Shown: in pieces, positions 54,688 to 63,996 of the stretch | Numbering within the stretch: the stretch's first letter is position 1 | Layout: each line of letters opens with the position of its first letter | Assembly (NCBI RefSeq): GCF_002884495.1 | Contig: NZ_KZ614145.1 | Span: 62,001 to 126,000 of the forward strand | DNA: 64,000 nt | From: Rummeliibacillus pycnus | GTDB taxonomy: Bacteria; Bacillota; Bacilli; Bacillales_A; Planococcaceae | Direction of reading: 5' to 3' | Translations under genes and position numbers: made by a program | Notes under the pieces: generated by a model | Database searches by the model: none | Told to the model about the DNA's origin: nothing | The model's input: the letters and a program-made list of their open reading frames with translations, nothing else

Positions 54688-55290
54688 CTAACGAGAGTAG
54701 TATTCGACGATGAATGATTCGTTGATTTCAGCAGATAATTCGCTGCGTTCTGGAAGACGTACAAAAGTACCTTCTTTTTTGTCTGCATCGAATGAAAGAT
54801 ATTCTGGTACAAAGTTGTTAACTTCGATTGCTTCTTCAACGATTGCAAGGTTTTGAGATTTTTCACGAAGAGAAATCACTTGACCAGGTTTTACGCTGTA
54901 TGAAGGGATGTCAACGCGTTTGCCATCAACTAAGATGTGACCGTGGTTTACTAATTGGCGAGCAGCACGACGAGTGCGAGCTAAACCAAGACGGTAAACT
55001 AGGTTGTCTAAGCGAGTTTCAAGAAGGATCATGAAGTTTTCACCATGAACACCGCTCATTTTACCAGCTTTAACAAATAAGTTGTGGAATTGGCGTTCGT
55101 TCATACCATACATATGACGAAGTTTTTGTTTTTCTTGTAATTGTAAGCCGTACTCAGATAATTTTTTACGTTGAGTTGGGCCGTGTTGTCCTGGAGCATA
55201 TGGACGTTTTTCGATTTCTTTACCAGTACCGCTTAAAGAAATACCTAAACGACGTGATAATTTCCAAGAAGGACCTGTATAACGAGACAT
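54688..55290 (-). CDS. rpsD: 30S ribosomal protein S4
   Basis: 200 residues. [16 protein letters not shown] start, R-P-Y-A-P-G-Q-H-G and [13 protein letters not shown]4 RNA-binding domain about 92-155 ([12 protein letters not shown]). It nucleates 16S rRNA assembly and, in B. subtilis, represses its own mRNA. The codon choice is that of a highly expressed gene. GGAGGAG before ATG. The zinc-binding Cys cluster of some S4 proteins is absent, as usual for Bacilli. Confidence 0.95.
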   Translation of the reverse strand: MSRYTGPSWKLSRRLGISLSGTGKEIEKRPYAPGQHGPTQRKKLSEYGLQLQEKQKLRHMYGMNERQFHNLFVKAGKMSGVHGENFMILLETRLDNLVYRLGLARTRRAARQLVNHGHILVDGKRVDIPSYSVKPGQVISLREKSQNLAIVEEAIEVNNFVPEYLSFDADKKEGTFVRLPERSELSAEINESFIVEYYSR

Positions 55291-55480
55291 TAGGAAGTCT
55301 CCTCCTTTGGTTTTTTATTTGGCATAAAATAAAAACCAGATGTATTTAGCTTCATTGTCATTTTATTTTCATGTATCTTCGCTCTTGCAGCCGAAGAGTT
55401 ACGCAATACACCGTCTACATAGTAGAGGAATAAAATAAATCAATCAAACCATACAACCGCTGCGTTTATTTTACACAAGC
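55291..55480 (-). promoter_or_regulatory. Probable S4 autoregulatory leader of rpsD
   Basis: About 190 bases with several stem-forming stretches (for example TCTTCGGCTGCAAGAGCGAAGA-like pairing around 55376-55398 on the minus strand). B. subtilis rpsD has an S4-binding leader at this position. Assignment is by analogy; the structure was not computed. Confidence 0.35.
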
Positions 55481-55692
55481 TTCATTCTATCTGTTGGAAG
55501 ATATAGTGTCAAGTATAATTGCTTATTTATTTAAAGTAAATGTTATAGAAATAAAGGGAATAGTAATTTATAATGTGTTTTGTGTTAAAAAATAGAAAAA
55601 AAGAAATGTTAATAGTGTAAAAGACTTATTTAGTGTATACTATAAATAGTTAAAAATATATATGTTGTATCGAAGAAAAAGGTGATGGAACG

Positions 55693-57558
55693 TTGCGAAA
55701 TCTACAAATAATGCAAAATATTAAGTGTCAACTGCTTGATTTGTGGATAAATTGTGCTAAAAATCCACTTGCTTCAATTGAGTATTTGGAACTATTTAAA
55801 GGGATGGTTTTCCGAGAATTTAAAATAGAAAATGTAGAATTTCTAAATCTTAAACATGATATCCTTTATCCACTAACAACGTTCAGCGAAGGCAATCACA
55901 TATCTAAAGGCATTCCTTATGTATCTGTTGCACCTTATTTCGAACAAAGACATCAATCTCCGAATTTATTAGTAGATCAATTTAAACAATATTTTGAATA
56001 CGCTGGAGATGCCCTTGTATTAGAAGGGGAAAATAGTATAATTCTGGGGGTACTAGTGCTAGAGGAAACACAGATATGGAAAACTTTTGCACAAACTCCT
56101 TATAAGTTGGAATTAGAAAAACTTATATCTGAAACTGTTAGGATGATAAAGAGCAATCATAGAAATACCTATGAGCAAAAGTTAAACCGCGAACTATTTG
56201 AAATGACAGAGATTTTTCACTCTACTATGGATGTCAATCATATACTTGAAGCGATGATTCATGGTGTTAAAAAAATTTTTCCAAAGTTTCAATCGAAGTT
56301 GATATTATCTAATGACCAAGATCGTAGACAAATAGAAGATGTATATGTCTTTGATTACCTATTAGAACGACCTTCTACGATCGAATCATTTGTATCAGGA
56401 GAAATGACGGTTGAAGAAGCTACAGATATAGATTATCGTTTACTAAATGCACCGATCAAAGGTAAACAAGGTATTTATGGTGTACTTCAAATTTTTGCGC
56501 CACCTGGTTATCAATTTAATTCAAGGGAAAAGAGGTTTATCCAGCATTTGGCACAAACATCTGGTAATGCCCTTGAAAATGCAAAACTCTATCATCAATC
56601 ACATCGTTTAGTGTCGGATTTACAGCTTATTAACGAAACATCTCAGAGATTAAATATGAAATTAAATAAAGAAGAAATACTATCTTTTCTAACGAAGCAA
56701 TTAAACAAATCATTTACTCCTTCTGGAATTTGTTTTGCATTGATTGAAAATAATAAGTATCACAATGAAAAAGGAACCTCAGCATTTTTCTATGAGAAAG
56801 AAGCCGATATCTACAGCAACTATATTACAAATCATTTTGAGAAATCCGCAGATCCTTTATTCGTAGCAGATTTTGATAACTTAATTGATCAACATGTCAA
56901 ATACAATTCTATGATGGCAGTACCGATTGTAATAAGAGAAAATGTCCAAGGATATTGTGCTATTTTACATGAAGAACCTTATTATTTCTCTTTCGATAGT
57001 TTTAAACTAATGCAATCTATTATTCGCCATTCTTCATTAGCTATTTCTAATATATTACTACGAGAACAGTTACAAGAAATGGTGGATCGTGATCATCTAA
57101 CAAAGTTATATGCACGTAAATATTTAGATCGTTATGTTGAAAAATCAATGGAAGTTGATGAATTTGGTTCCTTTGTATTATGTGATATTGATAATTTTAA
57201 ACAAATAAATGATACATTTGGACATCAAACTGGCGATCTTATTTTAAAAACAATTGCGGAACAATTCCAACAGGCAATTCAAAATGAAGGTATTTGTGCT
57301 CGATGGGGTGGAGAGGAAATGGCTATCTACCTACCGAATAAAAACCTTTGCGATACAATTGAAATTGTCAATAATATTATTAAACTAGTACCTGAAACGA
57401 CAAATCCATCAGTTACCATCTCCTCAGGAATTGCCTTTTGGAAAAAGGATACAGAATCTACCTATCAAGTATTGTTTCAACATGCAGATGTTGCTTTATA
57501 TGAAGCTAAAAACAATGGGAAAAACCGTTATTGCTTGTATCAACAAGTAAATGCTTAA
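55693..57558 (+). CDS. ytrP: GAF-domain diguanylate-cyclase-like protein YtrP
   Basis: 621 residues, no membrane helices. Two GAF-like sensor regions (about 180-300 and 315-455) precede a C-terminal GGDEF domain (about 460-620) with D-I-D-N-F-K-Q-I-N-D-T-F-G-H and the active-site motif R-W-G-G-E-E-M, which retains the catalytic acidic residues. TTG start with AAGGTGATG upstream. It matches YtrP of B. subtilis in position. Whether it makes c-di-GMP is untested; Met replaces Phe/Leu after G-G-E-E. Confidence 0.85.
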   Translation: MRNLQIMQNIKCQLLDLWINCAKNPLASIEYLELFKGMVFREFKIENVEFLNLKHDILYPLTTFSEGNHISKGIPYVSVAPYFEQRHQSPNLLVDQFKQYFEYAGDALVLEGENSIILGVLVLEETQIWKTFAQTPYKLELEKLISETVRMIKSNHRNTYEQKLNRELFEMTEIFHSTMDVNHILEAMIHGVKKIFPKFQSKLILSNDQDRRQIEDVYVFDYLLERPSTIESFVSGEMTVEEATDIDYRLLNAPIKGKQGIYGVLQIFAPPGYQFNSREKRFIQHLAQTSGNALENAKLYHQSHRLVSDLQLINETSQRLNMKLNKEEILSFLTKQLNKSFTPSGICFALIENNKYHNEKGTSAFFYEKEADIYSNYITNHFEKSADPLFVADFDNLIDQHVKYNSMMAVPIVIRENVQGYCAILHEEPYYFSFDSFKLMQSIIRHSSLAISNILLREQLQEMVDRDHLTKLYARKYLDRYVEKSMEVDEFGSFVLCDIDNFKQINDTFGHQTGDLILKTIAEQFQQAIQNEGICARWGGEEMAIYLPNKNLCDTIEIVNNIIKLVPETTNPSVTISSGIAFWKKDTESTYQVLFQHADVALYEAKNNGKNRYCLYQQVNA

Positions 57559-57607
57559 ATGAATTCTTACTAACAATATATAACCTATAAACAAAACGTA
57601 TAAATAA

Positions 57608-57654
57608 AAAATGGATGCCTTCTATATTTTAAATAAATAGAAGACATCCATTTT
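57608..57654. terminator. Bidirectional terminator between ytrP and ytsP
   Basis: Eighteen-base arms AAAATGGATGCCTTCTAT / ATAGAAGACATCCATTTT (one mismatch) between convergent genes. Confidence 0.85.
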
Positions 57655-57657
57655 GTG

Positions 57658-58146
57658 TTAGGCGTGAATATGTTTAGTTAAAACTGCAACAAATTGTTCA
57701 AGACCAATTTGATCTTCTTTAGAAAAACGACCTTTTACAGGACTATCAATATCAAGTACGCCGTATAGAAGATCATCAATGATAATGGGTACAACAATTT
57801 CAGATTGAGATGCACTATCACAAGCAATATGCCCTGGGAATGCATGGACATCTTCAACTACAAGTGTTTCTTTTAATTGAGCTGAAGTTCCACAAACACC
57901 TTTGCCAATAGGGATATGCATACATGCAGGTAAGCCCTGAAATGGTCCTAACAGTAATTCGTTATTTTTTAATAAATAAAATCCACACCAATTGATAGTA
58001 TCAAGAAATTGATTGAGTAGTGCAGATGCATTACTTAAATTTGAAACAATATCTTTTTCTCCTTCTAGTAAAGCATCTAATTGTTTTGCCAATAAATTGT
58101 ATCGTGCAGCTAAATCACCGCTATAATTTGTTTTTTGAAACATCAT
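57658..58146 (-). CDS. ytsP: Free methionine-R-sulfoxide reductase (GAF fold)
   Basis: 162 residues, one GAF domain with the fRMsr pattern: N-W-C-G-F-Y-L, G-P-F-Q-G-L-P-A-C, G-K-G-V-C-G-T-S and F-P-G-H-I-A-C-D-S. These Cys residues form the catalytic set, reducing free Met-R-sulfoxide. GGAGG is 4 bases from the first ATG and 7 from the second (58143), which is the more likely start. The hisJ stop is 12 bases upstream; the two are probably an operon. Confidence 0.88.
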   Translation of the reverse strand: MMFQKTNYSGDLAARYNLLAKQLDALLEGEKDIVSNLSNASALLNQFLDTINWCGFYLLKNNELLLGPFQGLPACMHIPIGKGVCGTSAQLKETLVVEDVHAFPGHIACDSASQSEIVVPIIIDDLLYGVLDIDSPVKGRFSKEDQIGLEQFVAVLTKHIHA

Positions 58147-58158
58147 AAAACCTCCGTT

Positions 58159-58956
58159 TTAATCAATAGGAAATATTTTATCATAATATTGATGTAAATC
58201 TGTAACTTGATGAGCATCAGAACCGAAAACTAATGGAATATTTAATGATTTTGCATGTTTAATATATCGTAATGGTGGATAAGGCTCTTTGCAATCTGTT
58301 TTTGCTAGACCAGCACTATTAACATCAAGTTCATAATGGTGATCTGCCATCAGTTGAAGTATTTCTTTAATATTAGCATCATCATCAATTTGTTCACCAT
58401 GCGCAAGCTGGAATTTGTGTACTAGCGTTGGGTGACCGATTCGTTTTGGTTTATATTGTCCAAGGTCAGCTAAAATTGATTTTTTCAAAGTTTCATAATA
58501 TAAATCATAAACAGATTTTACAGAACCAACTTTCTTAGTAAATTCCAAAAATGTTTCACTGGAATAGTCGATACATGTATATTCATCATTAAATTTTAAG
58601 AAATGAACAGACAAAATGGCATCATCAATTTGTGAGCCAATAAGATTTAAAAAGCTAGTTGTTTCAACTTCATATCCAACAATATAATCAACTTCAAAGC
58701 CAATACGTATATGTATATCGTCTTTGTATTGTTCCTTTAACGTATTGAGTTCATTTAAATAAGATACGATAAAGTGTGGATCCATACCGCTGTCTTTTTC
58801 GGGTGTTGGATCTTCAAAATTGGTAGGTAATGGTGCATGTTCTGTGAAAGTTATATCTTTGAATCCCAATTTTATAGCTTTTTTGATATAATTTTCTAAA
58901 GAGTCTTTAGTGCCATGTGGACAGTATGGGGTATGAATATGTGCATCACGTTTCAA
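58159..58956 (-). CDS. hisJ: Histidinol-phosphatase, PHP family
   Basis: 265 residues. The PHP metal-binding motif R-D-A-H-I-H-T-P-Y-C opens the protein; T-E-H-A-P-L-P, D-Y-I-V-G-Y, S-V-H-F-L and the C-terminal F-G-S-D-A-H supply further ligands. It removes phosphate from L-histidinol phosphate in histidine synthesis (also called HisK in some annotations). GGAGGG lies before ATG. Confidence 0.9.
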   Translation of the reverse strand: MKRDAHIHTPYCPHGTKDSLENYIKKAIKLGFKDITFTEHAPLPTNFEDPTPEKDSGMDPHFIVSYLNELNTLKEQYKDDIHIRIGFEVDYIVGYEVETTSFLNLIGSQIDDAILSVHFLKFNDEYTCIDYSSETFLEFTKKVGSVKSVYDLYYETLKKSILADLGQYKPKRIGHPTLVHKFQLAHGEQIDDDANIKEILQLMADHHYELDVNSAGLAKTDCKEPYPPLRYIKHAKSLNIPLVFGSDAHQVTDLHQYYDKIFPID

Positions 58957-59104
58957 TAAAATCCCTCCAAATAATTTAATTTAATAGAATAGTAGATATT
59001 TTTAAGAGAAATCTCTCTTAAAGGGTAAACAAAATACCCTAAAACATGGTACTATTAAGCTTAATTAGAAGCTGAAAAACTGATTTTGGGACAGGAGGCT
59101 TACG

Positions 59105-60796
59105 ATGAAGTATATCATTCCTACCATCATCGTACTATTTGTAATTATAGCAATTATCTTTGTTTTTCGTAAAAAACATAAAAAAGAAATTCAAAGACTT
59201 GACCAAAAGAAACTACAAATTCAAAATAAGCCAGTGCTAGAAGAATTGATGAAAGTCAAATCATTGAACATGAATGGACAAACTGAAGAAATGTTCGAAC
59301 GTTGGCGAAACAAATGGACAGAAATAATGGATATTGAAATGCCAAAAATAGACGTCCTTTTATTTGATGCAGAAGAACAAGTAGATAAATTTAATTTTGG
59401 TAAAGCTACAGAGATTGAAAGAGAAATCGAATCTCAAATTGCAGAGTACGATCAAGAAATGGTGAAAATTTTAAAAGAACTAGATGAATTGATTGGTAGT
59501 GAAGAAAAGAATCGAATTGAAATTGAACAGCTAAAGGAACAATATCGTTCGGCTCGAAAAACGTTGCTGGCTCACCAATATTCATATGGTCCGGCAGCTG
59601 AACCATTAGAAAAAAGATTGGAAACATTTAATCCACAGTTCGAGGAATACGATCAATTAACGGCTGCTGGGAATTATTTAAAGGCTCGAGAAATTGTCGT
59701 GAACTTAAACACTGAAGGTCAAACAATCTTTAAACTAATTAATGAAATTCCGACATTATTGACGGAAATTCAACATAAAATTCCTTCTGATATTCATGAA
59801 ATTCGTAATGGACATCGTGAAATGGAAGGTCAATCATACTTCCTAGTTCATCTAGAAATTTTAGAAAAGCTCGATCAGATAGAAGAAAGTTTAGCTGAAT
59901 TTAAACAAAAAATAGCTGAACTAGATATTTCTTTAGTACAACACCGTGTAAACGAAATAAAGGATGAAATTGAATCATTCTACGATGCATTAGAAAAAGA
60001 AGTAATTGGTAAGAAGTATGTTGATGATTATTTTGTAAAAATTGGCGAACAACTTGAATCTGCAATTGAAGCAACTGAAAAAACGGTGGAAGAAGCAAAT
60101 GTTGTGCAAAAAAGCTATCATCTTTCAGAAAAAGAAGCTGAAGTACCAGCTAATTGTAAACAACAACTACTTTCTTTGCGCCAAAGATATGAATTATTAG
60201 CAGTTGAAGTACAAGAGGAAAAATCAGCCTATTCTAGTATGGAAGAAGCTTTAAAAGAGATAAAAACATCCATTGAACAATTGTTTGAAGAACAAGATCA
60301 ATTTGCGGATAATATAGAAAACTTGAGAATAGATGAAAATAAAGCGAGAGCTAAATTAGATCATCTAAAAAAATTACTTCATGATACAGAACGAATGTTA
60401 CATAAGGCCAATATACCAGGTGTTCCTGAAGAAATGGATGCACGTTTAGAAGAAGCTGCAGAAAGAATATTTGTTGTGGTTAATAATCTTCAAGAGATAC
60501 CACTAAATATGAATACGGTTTATAAAAATCTTGAAATTGCAGAAAAATGCATAGAAGACGTACATAATACTGCTATTGAAATGCTCGAAAATGTACAATT
60601 AATTGAACAAATTATTCAGTATGGTAATCGTTACAGAAATTCTAATCTAACCATGCATCAACGTTTACTAGAAGCAGAAGATGCATTCCGTGAAATGCGA
60701 TACACAAAAGCTCTAGAATATGCTGCAACCGCTGTTGAAGCTGTTGAACCGGGTGCTATGAAAAAAATTCAGGTACTTGCCAAAAGCGAGGTTTGA
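59105..60796 (+). CDS. ezrA: Septation ring formation regulator EzrA
   Basis: 563 residues. One N-terminal transmembrane helix (about 2-21) with the C-terminal part in the cytosol, then spectrin-like coiled coils for nearly the whole length. The conserved C-terminal patch is Q-Y-G-N-R-Y-R. It restrains FtsZ assembly away from mid-cell and joins the division complex. GGAGG is well placed before ATG. It ends before the nifZ gene, with a hairpin between. Confidence 0.93.
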   Translation: MKYIIPTIIVLFVIIAIIFVFRKKHKKEIQRLDQKKLQIQNKPVLEELMKVKSLNMNGQTEEMFERWRNKWTEIMDIEMPKIDVLLFDAEEQVDKFNFGKATEIEREIESQIAEYDQEMVKILKELDELIGSEEKNRIEIEQLKEQYRSARKTLLAHQYSYGPAAEPLEKRLETFNPQFEEYDQLTAAGNYLKAREIVVNLNTEGQTIFKLINEIPTLLTEIQHKIPSDIHEIRNGHREMEGQSYFLVHLEILEKLDQIEESLAEFKQKIAELDISLVQHRVNEIKDEIESFYDALEKEVIGKKYVDDYFVKIGEQLESAIEATEKTVEEANVVQKSYHLSEKEAEVPANCKQQLLSLRQRYELLAVEVQEEKSAYSSMEEALKEIKTSIEQLFEEQDQFADNIENLRIDENKARAKLDHLKKLLHDTERMLHKANIPGVPEEMDARLEEAAERIFVVVNNLQEIPLNMNTVYKNLEIAEKCIEDVHNTAIEMLENVQLIEQIIQYGNRYRNSNLTMHQRLLEAEDAFREMRYTKALEYAATAVEAVEPGAMKKIQVLAKSEV

Positions 60797-60821
60797 CGTT
60801 CATAATAAGAAAAGCATTAAG

Positions 60822-60856
60822 CCACCGCACGGTTCTGTGCTGGTGGTTTTCTTTTG
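60822..60856 (+). terminator. Probable terminator of ezrA
   Basis: CCACCGCAC pairs with GTGCTGGTGG around GGTTCT and is followed by TTTTCTTTT. It lies 50 bases before the nifZ start. Confidence 0.75.
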
Positions 60857-60872
60857 GAAGGAAGGAGAAACA

Positions 60873-62009
60873 ATGATTTATTTAGATCATAGTGCAACAA
60901 CTAAACCAGACCCAGCTGTTCTGCAAACGTTTATACAAGCCAATGAACGCTATTATGCAAACCCAGCATCACTTCATCAAATGGGTGTGGAAGCAAACGC
61001 ATTACTAACTCGAGCAAGGGAACAAATTGCCGATATTATAAAAACTTCACCGGAGCAGATTATCTTTACTTCTGGAGGTTCTGAATCCAACAATTTTGCT
61101 ATTAAAGGATTAGCAAGAGCAAATAAACATAGAGGTATGAAAATACTTGTTTCTGCAATTGAACATGCATCTGTTCTAGAAAGTGCTAAAGCTTTGGAAA
61201 AAGAAGGATTTACTATAGATACTATTGATGTTGATGAACACGGTGTAATCTTAATAGAAGACTTAAAACAAAAACTAACAAAAGATACAGTTGTCGTTAG
61301 CATTATGCATGTGAACAATGAAATGGGTGCTGTTCAACCAGTAACTGAAATTGCTAATATTATTCACCAAAATAGTCGGGCATTTTATCATATGGATGCG
61401 GTTCAAAGTTTTGGTAAGATTCCTGTACAATTTAAAGGAGAAGATGGTCCAGATGCAATTACTGTCTCTGGACATAAAATTAATGGATTAAAAGGCTCAG
61501 GCTTTTTAGCATTACGTAAACAGGTGAATATTAATCCAATTATTCATGGTGGTGGACAAGAAATGGGTTATCGAAGTGGAACAGTTGCAGTTCCACAAGA
61601 TGTAGCACTGGCAAAAGCTACTCGCTTAGCAATTGAAAAACAACCGCAAAAAGCTTTGCAATACAGTAAATGGCGTGATGACTTACATGAATTCTTTAAA
61701 CAGTTTCCTTATGTACATGTACTTTCTGGTAGTGAAGGAGCACCGCACATAATTAGTTGTGCAGTGAAAGGATTAAAAGGTGAAATACTAGTAAATGCCA
61801 TGCAACATGAAGGGATTATTATTTCTACTTCTAGTGCATGCTCATCAAAAGAACATACAGTCAGCCATGTAGTACGTGCAATAAAACTTGACCCATCTTA
61901 TGAAAAAGGAGTCATTCGTATGAGTTTGGGTGAAGGAATTACAGATGCTGACATTGAAACTTTTAAAGCAGTTTTTAGTAAAGTGATGCATCAAGTGAAG
62001 GAGATGTAA
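60873..62009 (+). CDS. nifZ: Cysteine desulfurase NifZ (IscS-like)
   Basis: 378 residues from ATG 60873 after GGAAGGAAGGAG; upstream in-frame residues would overlap the hairpin and ezrA. Y-L-D-H-S-A-T-T at the N-terminus, S-G-G-S-E-S-N-N, the PLP Lys in V-S-G-H-K-I-N, and the catalytic Cys loop S-S-A-C-S-S-K. It extracts sulfur from cysteine; in B. subtilis NifZ feeds ThiI directly for 4-thiouridine, which fits the gene pair (spacing 4 bases). Confidence 0.92.
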   Translation: MIYLDHSATTKPDPAVLQTFIQANERYYANPASLHQMGVEANALLTRAREQIADIIKTSPEQIIFTSGGSESNNFAIKGLARANKHRGMKILVSAIEHASVLESAKALEKEGFTIDTIDVDEHGVILIEDLKQKLTKDTVVVSIMHVNNEMGAVQPVTEIANIIHQNSRAFYHMDAVQSFGKIPVQFKGEDGPDAITVSGHKINGLKGSGFLALRKQVNINPIIHGGGQEMGYRSGTVAVPQDVALAKATRLAIEKQPQKALQYSKWRDDLHEFFKQFPYVHVLSGSEGAPHIISCAVKGLKGEILVNAMQHEGIIISTSSACSSKEHTVSHVVRAIKLDPSYEKGVIRMSLGEGITDADIETFKAVFSKVMHQVKEM

Positions 62010-62013
62010 CAAC

Positions 62014-63216
62014 ATGAAATGGCATGAAATTTTAATTCGTTACGGTGAAATTACAACGAAAGGTCGAAATCGAAAATTATTTATCAATCGCTTAAAAGAA
62101 AATTTACGATATACATTTGCCGATATTCCAAATCTGCGCATTCGTTCAGAACGTGACAGAATGTATTTAAGCAGTGAAGTGGATACTGAAATGGAAGAAC
62201 TCATTGAACGTTTACCACATATTTTCGGAATTCATTCATTTAGCCCAGTGGCGCAATGTGAACCTACATTGGAAGTGATGAAAGATTTAGCAGTTGAAAT
62301 TGTAAAAGGAATGGACTATAAAGGAAAAACATTTAAAGTAAATGTAAAAAGATCTTTTAAAAAATTTCCTATGGAAACATACGAACTTCAACAAACTATC
62401 GGTAGCTATGTGTTAGGATCGCTCCCAGGCATGACAGTTCAAATGAAAAATCCTGATATTGAATTACGTGTGGAAGTACGTGAAAAAGCTGTTTATATGA
62501 TGGTTGACGTTATTCACGGTGCAGGTGGTTTACCTATTGGTTCAAATGGTAAGGCATTATTACTTCTATCTGGTGGTATTGATAGTCCAGTTGCAGCTTA
62601 TTATATGATGAAACGTGGCGTAAGAGTAGAAGCAATTCACTTCTTTAGTCCACCATTTACAAGCGATCAATCTCTAGGTAAAGTAAAAGAACTTTGTGAA
62701 AAAATAAGCCGCTTCGGTGGGAATATTCGCTTACATGTTATACCTTTTACAGAAATTCAACAAAAAATTCAAAGTAGTGTTCCGGAAAATGTAACAATGA
62801 CTTCAACTCGTCGTATGATGATGAAAGTTGCAGATATAGTTCGTAAAGAAATTGATGCAAAGGCAATTGTTACTGGTGAAAATTTAGGACAAGTTGCAAG
62901 CCAAACTTTAGAAAGTTTAGCCGCTATTAATGATGTAACGACTACACCTATTTTGCGTCCATTGATCACTTTTGATAAATTAGAAATTATCGAAGTTGCT
63001 CAAAAAATCGGTACTTATGATATTTCAATTCGACCTTTTGAAGATTGCTGTACAGTTTTTACACCAGCCAATCCAAAAACAAAACCTCGTGTAGAAAAAA
63101 TGAATTATTACGAAAGCTTCACTGATTTTGATGAAATGATTGAAAGAGCTGTGAAAAACCGTGAAATTCATTCATTCCCTAAAAAGAAAACAGATGAATT
63201 TCTAGATTTACTCTAA
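62014..63216 (+). CDS. thiI: tRNA 4-thiouridine synthetase ThiI
   Basis: 400 residues. N-terminal ferredoxin-like and THUMP domains (about 1-165), then a PP-loop ATPase with L-L-S-G-G-I-D-S-P-V-A. The rhodanese domain of enterobacterial ThiI is missing, as in Bacilli, where NifZ supplies persulfide sulfur. G-E-N-L-G-Q-V-A-S-Q and F-E-D-C-C-T-V-F contain the conserved Cys near 344. It makes s4U8 in tRNA. GGAGATG precedes ATG. Confidence 0.93.
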   Translation: MKWHEILIRYGEITTKGRNRKLFINRLKENLRYTFADIPNLRIRSERDRMYLSSEVDTEMEELIERLPHIFGIHSFSPVAQCEPTLEVMKDLAVEIVKGMDYKGKTFKVNVKRSFKKFPMETYELQQTIGSYVLGSLPGMTVQMKNPDIELRVEVREKAVYMMVDVIHGAGGLPIGSNGKALLLLSGGIDSPVAAYYMMKRGVRVEAIHFFSPPFTSDQSLGKVKELCEKISRFGGNIRLHVIPFTEIQQKIQSSVPENVTMTSTRRMMMKVADIVRKEIDAKAIVTGENLGQVASQTLESLAAINDVTTTPILRPLITFDKLEIIEVAQKIGTYDISIRPFEDCCTVFTPANPKTKPRVEKMNYYESFTDFDEMIERAVKNREIHSFPKKKTDEFLDLL

Positions 63217-63245
63217 TAGAAGAATAAATTTCCTGTAAATATTGT

Positions 63246-63275
63246 TGTATGTTTTTTTTCCTCCAGCACATTCTA
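63246..63275 (+). promoter_or_regulatory. Sigma-G-like promoter of the first SASP gene
   Basis: TGTATG (63246-63251), a 17-base spacer and CATTCTA (63269-63275) fit the forespore promoter consensus. The second SASP gene has the same arrangement. Confidence 0.65.
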
Positions 63276-63297
63276 TATGCACAAGGAGGTGATTCAC

Positions 63298-63507
63298 ATG
63301 GCAAACAACAACTCAGGAAGTTCAAATCAATTAGAAGTACGAGGTGCTCGTCAAGCAATTGACCAAATGAAGTACGAAATCGCACAAGAATTTGGTGTAC
63401 AGCTAGGCGCAGATGCATCAGCGCGTGCTAACGGATCCGTTGGCGGAGAAATCACTAAGCGCTTAGTTGCAATGGCTGAACAACAGCTGAATGGTTATTC
63501 AAAATAA
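63298..63507 (+). CDS. sspA: Alpha/beta-type small acid-soluble spore protein (first copy)
   Basis: 69 residues from ATG 63298 (AAGGAGGTGATT upstream); the in-frame ATG 63277 overlaps the ribosome site. Contains the germination-protease site region Y-E-I-A-Q-E-F-G-V and the DNA-binding repeat [15 protein letters not shown]. It coats spore DNA and is degraded on germination. The tandem copy at 63719 is ~90 % identical. Confidence 0.93.
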   Translation: MANNNSGSSNQLEVRGARQAIDQMKYEIAQEFGVQLGADASARANGSVGGEITKRLVAMAEQQLNGYSK

Positions 63508-63545
63508 AAAGTCTTGAGTATTTAGTATACTCATAAGTAGTAAAA

Positions 63546-63585
63546 AAAACCGAGGAAAAATTCAATTGAATTTTTCCTCGGTTTT
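63546..63585. terminator. Perfect 40-base palindromic terminator
   Basis: Twenty-base arms with no loop, beginning AAAACCGAGGAAAAATTCAA, centred at 63565/63566, T-rich on both exits. It ends the first sspA copy. Confidence 0.88.
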
Positions 63586-63665
63586 CATTTCCTTTAAAAC
63601 ACCTTTTTAAGATTTTTTTGGTTAACAACTATTCATCTCCATAAATTAATTATTTTAAACTTGTG

Positions 63666-63695
63666 TGTATGATTTTTTCTCTCCGGTACATTCTA
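63666..63695 (+). promoter_or_regulatory. Sigma-G-like promoter of the second SASP gene
   Basis: TGTATG (63666-63671), a 17-base spacer and CATTCTA (63689-63695), identical in layout to the first copy. Confidence 0.65.
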
Positions 63696-63718
63696 TATGT
63701 ACAAAGGAGGTGATTGAC

Positions 63719-63934
63719 ATGGCAAACAACAATTCAGGTAGTTCAAACCAACTTGAAGTACGAGGCGCAAGACAAGCAGTAGACCAAATGAAATACGAAA
63801 TCGCACAAGAATTTGGTGTAAGTCTTGGCGCAGATGCATCAGCGCGTGCTAACGGATCCGTTGGCGGAGAAATCACTAAGCGTTTAGTTGCAATGGCCCA
63901 ACAACAAATGAGCGGGTATCAAAATGGAAAATAA
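63719..63934 (+). CDS. sspA: Alpha/beta-type small acid-soluble spore protein (second copy)
   Basis: 71 residues from ATG 63719 after AAAGGAGGTGATT. Differs from the first copy in a few positions: V for I at A-R-Q-A-V-D, S-L for Q-L after E-F-G-V, and the C-terminus M-S-G-Y-Q-N-G-K. The middle DNA-binding region is identical. Own sigma-G promoter and terminator, so the pair is a tandem duplication with separate transcription. Confidence 0.93.
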   Translation: MANNNSGSSNQLEVRGARQAVDQMKYEIAQEFGVSLGADASARANGSVGGEITKRLVAMAQQQMSGYQNGK

Positions 63935-63965
63935 CTAAATATATAAGAAGCTAAACGCTTTAGAG

Positions 63966-63996
63966 CCGGAGGAGAATAACATTCTTCTCCGGTTTC
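63966..63996 (+). terminator. Rho-independent terminator of the second SASP gene
   Basis: Arms CCGGAGGAGAAT / ATTCTTCTCCGG with a three-base loop and TTTCTT. The rest of the window end holds nothing else. Confidence 0.88.

Noticed and set aside
54423-54866. Minus-strand 147-residue frame overlapping rpsD and the cotD upstream region
   Set aside because: It is an alternative frame of rpsD on the same strand and crosses the rpsD terminator; composition is not protein-like.
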